Shown one piece after another: positions 18,500 to 25,714 of a stretch of 25,714 nucleotides of DNA; the stretch's first letter is position 1; every line of letters starts with the position of its first letter. Source of the stretch: Chara braunii. Lineage: Eukaryota > Streptophyta > Charophyceae > Charales > Characeae. Where the stretch lies: assembly GCA_003427395.1 (NCBI GenBank), contig BFEA01000329.1, positions 694,267 through 719,980 of the forward strand. Reading direction: 5' to 3'. The notes beneath the pieces were generated by a model, which had not been told where the DNA came from, searched no databases, and worked only from the letters and a program-made list of their open reading frames with translations. The position numbers were made by a program, and so were the translations under genes.

Positions 18500-19370
18500 A
18501 TACAAAAACCTACTCGACCGATTCCCGGAAGTTCTAGCCGAACCACGTGGAGTTCCCACACGATCAGTCCGACACACAATCGAGCTGGTCGAAGGTGCTG
18601 TTCCTCCAAAGGGTTGTGTGTACCGAATGGGATCCGACGAGTTGGAGGAACTCCGGAAACAAATTGACGAAATGATCGACAAGGGATGGATTAAACCTAG
18701 CGAATCTGAATTTGGTGCACCTGTTTTGTTTATCCCGGAGAAAGGAGTCAAGTTCCGTATATGCATCAATTATCTCGGTCTAAACCGTATCACCCGAAAG
18801 AATGCATATCCATTGCCACGCATAGATGACTTGCTTGATGTTGTCGGTGGGTGCAAGGTCTTCTCCAAGATCAATCTCAAGTTTGGATACCACCAGATCG
18901 AAGTCAATTTTGCGGACTAGCACAAGATTGTGTTCAAGACACGCGATGGGCTTTACAAGTTTACCGTAATGCCCTTCGGCCTCACGAATGCATCGGCCAC
19001 CTTTCAATGCCTCATGGATAAGGTCCTCCACGAACAGATTGGTCGGTTTGTGGTAGTTTATCTCGATGATATTCTGATCTTCAGCAAATCCATCCAGGAA
19101 CACATGAAGCACCTTGAGGAAGTGTTCACCATCCTCAAGAAAACGCAACTTCATCTTAACTTAGAGAAATCTAAGTTTGGGAGGGATAGCGTCATCTATC
19201 TTGGGCACCGGTTGTCTGCTGTAGGCCTCGACCCTGAGGCAACCACGGTTGAGGTCATACGTGACTGGCCTCAACCCGCGAACATTCGTGAACTGCGTTC
19301 TTTTCTTGGTCTCGCATCGTACTATCGGAAGTTTGTGCCTCAATTCTCTATCGTTGCTCGCCCGATGTCC
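18500..19370 (+). pseudogene. pol: Gypsy reverse transcriptase
   Basis: The reading frame begins around LLDRFPEVLAEPRGVPTR, then IELVEGAVPP and the RT fingers (WIKPSESEFGAPVLF, FRICINYLGLN, NAYPLPRIDDLLD). It has KINLKFGYHQIEV, where the usual catalytic aspartate of the D-L-x-x-G-Y-H-Q block is asparagine. A TAG at 18918-18920 follows. The palm continues with VMPFGLTNASATFQ, the catalytic VVYLDDILIFS (Y-L-D-D at 19059-19070), and the thumb/connection YLGHRLSAVGLDP and LRSFLGLASYYRKFV. Stop and D-to-N change show it is inactive. Confidence 0.93.
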
Positions 19371-19908
19371 CGACTAACAAGTAAGAATGTGCATTACGCA
19401 TGGGATGCAACATGTGATGCCACATTTCAAGCCTTGAAAGAGGCCTTGGTAAGTTACCCTATACTCCGCATTGCAGATTCCAAACTAACATTCGTAGTCA
19501 CTACGGATGCTAGCCAATATGGGATTGGCGAAGTGCTGCACCAAGATGACGGCTACAGCAAACGCATGCCCAGCGAAAAGGTAGTCACTTCCACCTACAT
19601 GCGCGAGCTCTATGCTTTGCGTACGACTTTTACGACGCCATTTCAAACTATGCTCGGATCATGAAACCTTGAAGTGGATTAAGGAGCAAAACACCCTGTC
19701 CCCTACCTTACTGCGCTGGTTCCATGAGATTGACATCTTTGATTTCGATCTAAGACATAAAAAGGGTTGTTATAATCGAGTTGCTGATGCGTTGTCTCGC
19801 CACCCAGAGTACATGACTTGCCTTGTGAATTCTTACGACCTCCGGAAAAATTTGAAGGAGGAGATCGTAGAACACACTGCCAAGGACCTGGACCTTAGTC
19901 CCATCCTT
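19371..19908 (+). pseudogene. pol: Gypsy RNase H domain
   Basis: Continues in the RT frame with FVVTTDASQYGIGEVLHQDD (first catalytic Asp in TTDAS). A short in-frame gap precedes YSKRMPSEKV, and EKVVTSTYMRELYAL includes the conserved Glu. A frameshift near 19640 moves the frame to HFKLCSDHETLKWIKEQ (third catalytic Asp in SDHETL) and ends in YNRVADALSRHPEY. The domain degrades the RNA strand of the RNA/DNA hybrid. A TAG closes the frame at 19909-19911. Confidence 0.9.
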
Positions 19909-19911
19909 TAG

Positions 19912-20770
19912 CAGTTACAGGCTGACCCCAACAACCAGCCTGATTTTCACGAATTCAGAGGACTGGTTTTCCGACGCTATAGAAATCACGACCGTTTGTG
20001 TGTGCCTAACCATGAGCCTCTCCGCATGCACTTCTTGGATTTGGCTCATGGCCGAAGTGGACACTTCGGCATGGCAAAAATGTATGAAAACCTACTAAGA
20101 CAGTTTGATTGGTCTGGTATGAAGGGATCTGCTGAAAAATTTGTGGCTGAATGTCAAGTCTGTCAACGAATCAAACCATGTAGACAAAAGCCCATGGGGC
20201 TACTTAAACCCCTTCCCATTCCCAATGGACCCGGGGAGTCCATCTCCATCGACTTCACCGACATGAGAAAGGTAAGTAAGAACGGCTATTCGCAAGTCAT
20301 GGTGATTGTTGACCGCTTCTCTAAATTTCTGAATCTGATTCCTTTGCCATCTCATGCCCCAACTGAATTGGTGATCCATGAGTTCGAACAGAAGTACATT
20401 ATGCAGTTGGAAACCCCGAAAACTCTTGTGAGTGATCGGGACTCGCGCTTCATAAGTACCGAATGGAAGGACTTCACGTCCCAACTCCCTGGTCTCAGAC
20501 TATCGCGCCATCTGGCAAACATCATGAAGCCAATGGTTTGGCTGAGGAAATTAACCAGACTGTATTCCAACTTCTTCGCGCTTTAATTATTCCGGATCAG
20601 GAGATGTGGGATGAAGAGTTGTATTCCGTATAAGGGTTGTACAACAACTCCATTGCCTCTTCCACCGGCATGACGCCCAATAGGCTGCATTACGGTTGCC
20701 AGATTAAACCTGTTGCCTAAATAGCCAGCTGGTTTAACACCCGATAGGCCTGGCTTCAGGGCCAAGTACA
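19912..20770 (+). pseudogene. pol: Gypsy integrase (HHCC zinc finger and DDE core)
   Basis: The HHCC domain is visible as LAHGRSGHFGMAKMYENL and AECQVCQRIK (20044-20172). The DDE core has ISIDFTDM (first Asp), LVSDRDSRFIS (second Asp), and, after a frameshift between about 20480 and 20520, NGLAEEINQTVFQLLR with the Glu. A further TAA lies near 20631, before GLYNNSIASSTGMTP. The enzyme would insert element cDNA into chromosomes; the frameshift and stops disable it. Confidence 0.9.
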
Positions 20771-20775
20771 ATCGC

Positions 20776-21290
20776 TTGCTCAAAGTTGCCATTGCAGCAA
20801 TGACCAAGCGACAACACACAATGATCCATCATGCAAACAAGAAGCGCCGACCTTCGGATATCGAAGTAGGAAGTTATGTCTGGGTCAAAATGTCTGAATT
20901 ATCAGAGGAAGAGGGAGTCTCACACAAACTACTTCCGCTCTACTATGGTCCATGGGAAGTTTTGGATGTGATTGGCAAGGATGGGTTTGGTCCCTCATAC
21001 ACAGTTGCTGTGCCACCTCATCTGCGCACATACCCCATCTTTCATGCATCAAAACTGTATATCCACCACGATGCTAAGACCTTCGATTACCGTGAAGACA
21101 TGATTCCTCGTGCAATCGATGGCGGTCATGAGATCGATAGAATCAAACAGCACGTAGGGAACGGACGTAACAGACAGTACCAGGTTCACTTCATGTATCA
21201 CTGATCTCTACTGGATCTCCAAGAAGGAACTGTTGCGCAGCGCACCTCGCGTTGTTAAAGCCTACGAACGACAAATCGCTTCTGATGCTG
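20776..21290 (+). pseudogene. pol: Gypsy integrase C-terminus and chromodomain
   Basis: An open frame to 21204 contains the GPY/F-type block (KLLPLYYGPWEVLDVIG, then YPIFHASKLYIHH) of the integrase C-terminus. A chromodomain-like start follows: HEIDRIKQHVGNGRNRQYQV. A frameshift at about 21198 puts the chromodomain end (DLYWISKKELLRSAPRVV) in another frame that runs into the 3' LTR. Chromodomains bind histone marks and bias insertion toward heterochromatin in chromoviruses. Confidence 0.82.
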
Positions 21291-21326
21291 TTCCCAAAAT
21301 CTCTGCAAAGCTCACTGCGACAGAGT

Positions 21327-22464
21327 TGCTACTAAGTTCGGCATGTCTGTGTGTGTTTGCACGCTTGCTGGTCTGCATGTCTGTCTGAGTGCTGGTTGGC
21401 TTCAGTGTGTGTGTGACCAGCAAGGGTACTTTTCCGTTCATTGTGCCCTCAGGGCCGACCGTGACATTGAGGGATTGCAGCGGGGGCAGGTAGGCCGGTA
21501 CCGCACCCTGAAGAGGTAGATTTGCGGGTACTGGAGGCCGAGCAGAAGAAGACAAAAGTGGCATTTTGAGAGGCCTAGTAGTTGTAGGCTAGGTCTAGGC
21601 GGGTACCAGTCCAACCAGTCTGAATCTAGGGCCTGTACGAGCAATATCAGAGTCTGCAATGATGATTCCCTCCGAAAGGGAGGAGGTACTGGTTGCTGGG
21701 AAGGCCGAGCGGCCTGGAAGTCACCGCCCAAGAGGCAAGCAGGCCGCTATATCTCCAGGCCGGGCGAAGAGCCCAGCCTCATTGTCGGTGTGCAAGTTTG
21801 GCGACACACTGGTTGGAGCGCTGGCTGGAGCAGCGCTAGCAAGAGCAGCGCTGCTGGGGAAGGAGCAAGGACACGGAGGAGGAAGAAGACCAGGAGGAAG
21901 GGGGGAAGCGCCAGAGGTACTTACCTGGCTATGGTGGCAGCCATCTTCATCACCTTNGTGGGCGCTGCAGCAGGGAGACCCCAGTTGGGGAGAGCTACAC
22001 CAAGAAGCTTCGAGGCAGAGTCAGGCATGGCGGCCTGAGCTAGAGCAGCCATAGTTGCTTTGGGTGTCCTTTGGGCATCAGGGCAAGGCCCGGTAGTCCG
22101 CCATAGCCTCGGCCTATGAGAGTGAAGAGTGAGGGAGGCGGCCATGGCTATGGTGGACCTCGAGTGACACCTGCAGTAGAAGAGGAACTCGGACATTGAT
22201 TCTGGATCAGCGACTCGACATTGTACTATTATTTCTTGTATGAAAAAGAGAGGAGGAGTAAAGGAGGAGGAGAGTGTTTGGCGAAGAAGAAGAGCTTTGT
22301 CATTTGTCTATGCTGGTGTACATCATCTTCTTCTTCTTTCTTTCTTCTTCTTCTTCTTCTTCTTACCCTCTCTCTCCTCTCAAGTTCATTCATTTCTTTC
22401 TGCAATTGCACGACATTGTCCTATCTGATGAAAATGTACTTCGAAATTGGCCAGGATCATAACA
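21327..22464 (+). repeat. 3' LTR of gypsy element
   Basis: Starts TGCTACTAAGTTCGGC and ends GGCCAGGATCATAACA, matching the 5' LTR. It has an extra AGCAAGAGCAGCGCT-type duplication near 21838-21852, a shorter CTT tract, and an N at 21957. No PBS follows it. Confidence 0.9.
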
Positions 22465-22574
22465 CTTCTCTCTAACTGAGTAAACAGCACAGTGTAATTC
22501 TGATTAGACTGTTGTTCTGTGTGTGAATACTGATTCGAATTTTATTTTATTTTTTCCTGTGAAAAGAATTACCG

Positions 22575-23176
22575 GGATGGGTGACTCCAAAGCGTCAGGG
22601 GTCTGCACTTCCTGTGAAAAGAATTGTCCTGAAATTCTCAAAACTCCTCTGGAGCTGGAGATTGAGAAGGAGCGAAAAGCCGCAGAAGAGACACTAAAGA
22701 GGATTTAGCGGCTGTTGAAAGAAGAGGAGGCGGAAGACAGAAGAACTCAGGAGGCGACTGAAAGGGCTGCGTTGGCTGATTACTTCCTGAGGGCTGAACC
22801 TGATGAAAGATTCAATGAGACCCACAGGAAGCTGGCTGTGTGGATCAGTTTGGAGTTCACTGCAGTCAGGGATCCCCACACAGCCTGCATGCACAGGATC
22901 TCTGCGGTGGAGGACTGCCAGACCCAGATAGAGGTCAAGCAGACCTCCCTCTCAGAGACCCTTGATCACCTCCAGCAGCGCTTGGGCGCAGGAAGAAGAG
23001 GCACAGTGGCTCGGGGGGGGTCTCCGTTTGATCTGGTCCCGGGCCGGGCAGTCCCCCATACAGCCGGCTCAGTAGTCCACAGAGCCGGTGATCATTCAAC
23101 CACTGACCTCAATATAGCCTGGCCTCCCCCTAGAGGTGCAGAGGAAGGGTTGCCGCGTAGGAGCAATAGAGGGTAG
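22575..23176 (+). pseudogene. Coiled-coil gag/ORF1-like remnant of another retroelement
   Basis: The ATG at 22575 starts MGDSKASGVCTSCEKNC, then a highly charged helical stretch (LELEIEKERKAAEETLKRI), a TAG at 22706-22708, and an in-frame continuation (RLLKEEEAEDRRTQEATERA) to a stop at 23174-23176. Later parts include HRKLAVWISLEFTAVRD and a Gly/Arg/Pro-rich tail. An AATAAA at about 23521 could be a polyadenylation signal. No zinc knuckle, protease or RT follows. The charged N-terminus resembles gag proteins of plant retrotransposons, but no family can be named; a truncated host gene cannot be excluded. Confidence 0.42.
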
Positions 23177-23570
23177 GGACCCCCGTGAGTAGCCCAGAAC
23201 ACAGCATCAGAAGGATGGGCACAGGGTGGCACGCAGGGCTGGAAGACAGCTAGGACATAAGCTGGAACACTAGGACAGCTACAAGCAGGAAGAAGACAAG
23301 GGGGACGGATTTAGGAAAATGCAGGAGCTAGCAGACACCTAGGACACCGGGGCAGGGACAAGTAGGACGAGCAACAGGCAGGAATCAGGGGTGGTGCAGT
23401 GGTACATCCTTCCAGCCAGGAAGCAATCAATGCCACTGTCTCGGGATCTCTCGACTGTACAGAGAGATGCATAAGGGTGTATTTCATGTAAGGGATACTG
23501 GACTCAATTTCCAGCTATGTTAATAAAATGTGCTTTTTTTGCCAAAAAACATAAAAAAAAGTTCCTGTGT
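23177..23570. other. Unassigned 3'-UTR-like sequence
   Basis: AGGACA/AGGAC motifs recur from 23240 to 23370. AATAAA occurs near 23521 and a short A run near 23552-23560. No coding signature was recognised. Confidence 0.4.
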
Positions 23571-23576
23571 GGTACA

Positions 23577-23629
23577 CGTGTGTGTGTGTGTGCGAGAGAG
23601 AGAGAGAGAGAGAGCAGGGGGGAGAGAGA
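23577..23629. repeat. (TG)n-(GA)n compound microsatellite
   Basis: GTGTGTGTGTGTG is followed by GAGAGAGAGAGAGAG and, after GCAGGGG, a second short GA run. Confidence 0.92.
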
Positions 23630-23696
23630 GTCACAAGCGTAGTAGCCACCACCACTCACCGTGCCCAGTTGGCGGGGAGCATATCTTAGCTTATAT

Positions 23697-23889
23697 TAAT
23701 AATAAGAGGAGCTTTGTGAGGGATGATGATCACAGTGATGAAAAGAGGAGGGAGATGACATTGGTACAATCTTGTGTTCTTCTTCTATCTTCCTTCTTCT
23801 CTCTCCTGTCTCTCTCTCCACTCCCTCTTGAATTGCAATAAATGGCATCGTCTGAAAGTCGAGTTTTGCGTCATGAATTGGACAAGATC
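23697..23889 (+). mobile_element. Diverged LTR-tail fragment
   Basis: The order AAGAGGAG...GAGCTTTGT...CTTCTTCT/CTCTCTCC tract...AATTGCAATAAATGGCATCGTC...GAATTGGACAAGATCATA parallels the last 200 bp of the gypsy LTRs (GAGCTTTGT...CTTCTTCTT/CTCTCTCC...CAATTGGACGG...ATTGGCCAGGATCATA). Similarity is patchy, so this is a more distant relative or an old fragment. Confidence 0.45.
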
Positions 23890-24094
23890 ATACCATTTTT
23901 TTTTAAATAACACCCCCCAATAATGTTCCAGTCTACTCTGGGGATAGCTGTTCGTTGTCCCTTGAACATCCCACGTAAACAGGGATGATCCGCCATAACC
24001 ACTAGCACTACTAGGAGGAAGAGAAGAGAGAGGGGAGAGCTAAAGGAGAGGTCTTTCTGCATTGGCAGTGAGGGACATGTATCAAATTGATTCG

Positions 24095-24797
24095 CTGGAG
24101 CGCTGGCTGGAGCAGCGCTGGGTGAAGCAGCGCTGGAGGGGAAGGAGCGCCCAGCTCCCCACCTTGGCTATGGTGGAGGAGCTCGGGCTGGAGGAGGAGG
24201 AAGACGAGGACTGGAAAGGGGAAGCGCCAGAGGTACTTACCTGGTTATGGTGGATGTCATCTTCATCACCTTGGTGGGTGCTGCATCTGCAAGGCCCCAT
24301 TGGGGCAGAGCTACATCAAGAAGCTTCAAGGCAGAGTCAGGCATGGCGGCCTGAGCAGGAGCAGCCATAGCTGCTTTGAGTTGTCTTTTGCACATCAGGG
24401 CAAGGCCCTAGCAGTCCCCCATAGCCTCGGCCTTCAGGAAGAGGAAGGAGAAGGGTGGCCATGGCTATGGTGGACGTCATGTTGTACCTGCAGTAGAAGA
24501 GGGATTCGGACATTGATTCTGGTTCAGCCATTCAACATTATTTTTCATATTTATTCAACATTATTATTCATATTTATTATTTGAATAAGAGGGGAGGAGA
24601 AAATGAGGAGGAGAGTGGTTGGTGAGAAGAAAGGAATTATTATTGGTCATTCTGCTGCACATCTTCTTCTTCTTCTTTCTTTCTTCTTCTTCTTCTTTCC
24701 CTCTCTCTCCTCTCCAGTTCATTCATTTCTTTTGCAATTGGACGGCATCGTGCTTTCTCGTGAATTTTGTACTTCGAAATTGGCCAGAATCGTAACA
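24095..24797 (+). mobile_element. 5'-truncated LTR fragment related to the gypsy LTRs
   Basis: From CTGGAGCGCTGGCTGGAGCA to TTGGCCAGAATCGTAACA it aligns with the last two-thirds of the gypsy LTRs, including AAGAAGCTTC, CAGAGTCAGGCATGGCGGCC, CATCAGGGCAAGGCCC, the CTT tract and the end. Differences are many more than between the two LTRs of 14.0-22.5 kb. It has its own insertions, such as a duplicated ATTCAACATTATT segment near 24532-24562. No PBS follows the end. Confidence 0.8.
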
Positions 24798-25714
24798 CTG
24801 GGGAGCATAATTCTGGTTCCTCTTCCACCAGTGAAACGGTATTCACCAGTTCGCAGTAGCGAATGCAGATCCCAGGGCTCGATCCCTAGTTCCCCGTCTT
24901 ACCTGTGTATAGTATCAGTGTCAACCCGTAGACTTGAACCTGCGACCTGTAGGACCGCCAGTGGTAGGCAGATTTTCGTAGGTCACAGCTTAGAAGGGAA
25001 TCGAACTGTAGACTTGTAGGGTAGGAGTCTAGACAGTTCCGAAGTTGTAGCTGTAGGATGTCTGAAGGGTCNAGGTCGTAGCTGCTACTTACCTGAAAGG
25101 GCAAAGTCGTAGCTGCTACAGTACCGAAAGGCCAAGTAGAGGTTTCTAGAACTGGCCTTTCGGAGTCAGCCCCTGTTTAGGCCGAGGCAAGTGGGCAAGT
25201 GGTATAGGTCCACTACGCAGAGTCAGCAGTCCCAGGTAGCCCAGTCCAGTCCAGTCAAGCAAGTACCGTCTGGGACTGTGCACATCGTGGGCCAAGGGAT
25301 ACAGGGCAGACCAACACCGCACAGAAGTATAAATCAAGAGGCTGCGTCCAGCCATTCATTCATTCCTGCGGATGCCATGCGGAAGCGCTGCCTCAGCAGC
25401 TTGTGCGAGGAGGTCTGCAGTGCGCCCGAAGTCGAAGTGTAGTATAGCGATAGGGTAGTGGCAGCTAGCGCTGCCATAGCTGTAGTACAGTGTGTGTGTG
25501 TGTTGCATATGAACACTGAGTGTTGCGTGTGGGACATCCAGGGTGGTCCAGAGTGCGAACAGTGAGTTGTGTGGGCGCAGAGCGGCCATAGCCAGTTGAA
25601 GAGAACTCTTATTCGGTTACGATATCTTTGAGTACTGTGTGGGCGCATGTCGCCAGTTTGCTGTATCGCTGTTTGCATGCAAGACAAGTGTGAATAATCC
25701 GAGTCTGATTGCAC
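24798..25714. other. Unassigned sequence
   Basis: Recurring GTCGTAGCTGCTAC motifs occur near 25074-25120. GTTCGA- and GTTCAA-type motifs on the minus strand near 24933-25008 resemble pol III B boxes but do not fold as tRNA. A short TG repeat lies near 25490-25503. An N is at 25072. No gene was recognised. Confidence 0.4.

Larger units (their letters stand above)
14024..22464 (+). mobile_element. Degenerate Ty3/gypsy chromovirus retrotransposon
   Basis: Two long near-identical direct repeats (14024-15183 and 21327-22464) flank an internal region with a tRNA-iMet PBS and, in order, gag, CCHC zinc knuckle, protease, RT, RNase H, integrase and a chromodomain-like end. Integrase after RT defines Ty3/gypsy (Metaviridae), and the terminal chromodomain points to chromoviruses, whose integrase is guided to heterochromatin. 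Every coding region has stops, frameshifts or deletions, so the copy cannot be autonomous. No matching 5-bp target duplication and no clear polypurine tract were found at the assigned ends. Confidence 0.92.

Noticed and set aside
24890-25010. tRNA or tRNA-derived SINE on the minus strand
   Set aside because: GTTCGATTCC- and GGTTCAAGTC-like motifs exist, but the flanking bases do not form a T stem and no acceptor or anticodon arm is found.

Overview
The window looks like repeat-rich nuclear DNA of a green plant (streptophyte). The evidence is two plant-type U6 snRNA copies, two primer-binding sites that would pair with plant initiator tRNA-Met, a Ty3/gypsy element that seems to end in a chromodomain, a plant-type LINE with a zf-RVT zinc finger, and many CT/GA and AAG/CTT microsatellites. 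The species cannot be fixed from sequence alone. A charophyte, bryophyte or lycophyte genome is possible; I hold this only as a weak inference. No bacterial-style operon, rRNA, convincing tRNA or CRISPR array is visible.

Region 1 (1-5.1 kb) is mostly non-coding with microsatellites. It carries a U6 retropseudogene on the minus strand with a 15-bp target-site duplication (619-761), a SINE-like poly(A)-tailed piece (about 1285-1562), a second U6-derived retroposon on the plus strand (about 2845-2967), and the only host-gene-like coding segment: a minus-strand exon (4474-3923) with the C-terminal half of a saposin-B domain and the start of a metallophosphatase domain, as in acid sphingomyelinase-like phosphodiesterases.

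Region 2 (about 6.2-13.7 kb) is a nest of transposons. An LTR/PBS junction (6575-6589) is followed by a leader with no gag. A 5'-truncated LINE lies on the minus strand from about 13.68 kb to 7.46 kb. It is cut in two by a 3.4-kb plus-strand, poly(A)-tailed insertion (9046-12443) flanked by a 15-bp duplication. That insertion has no transposon gene, shares its 3' end with the LINE, is built of repeated modules, and contains a 342-bp fold-back element with 9-bp flanking repeats.

Region 3 (14.0-22.5 kb) is one degenerate but structurally complete Ty3/gypsy chromovirus: 5' LTR, PBS, leader, gag, zinc knuckle, protease remnant, RT, RNase H, integrase, chromodomain, 3' LTR. Frameshifts, a deletion and TAG/TAA stops disable it.

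Region 4 (22.5-25.7 kb) holds a second, unrelated coiled-coil gag/ORF1-like remnant, two further LTR-tail fragments of the same broad family, and about 0.9 kb of unassigned sequence. No complete functional gene is present; the sphingomyelinase-like exon is the best candidate for host coding sequence.
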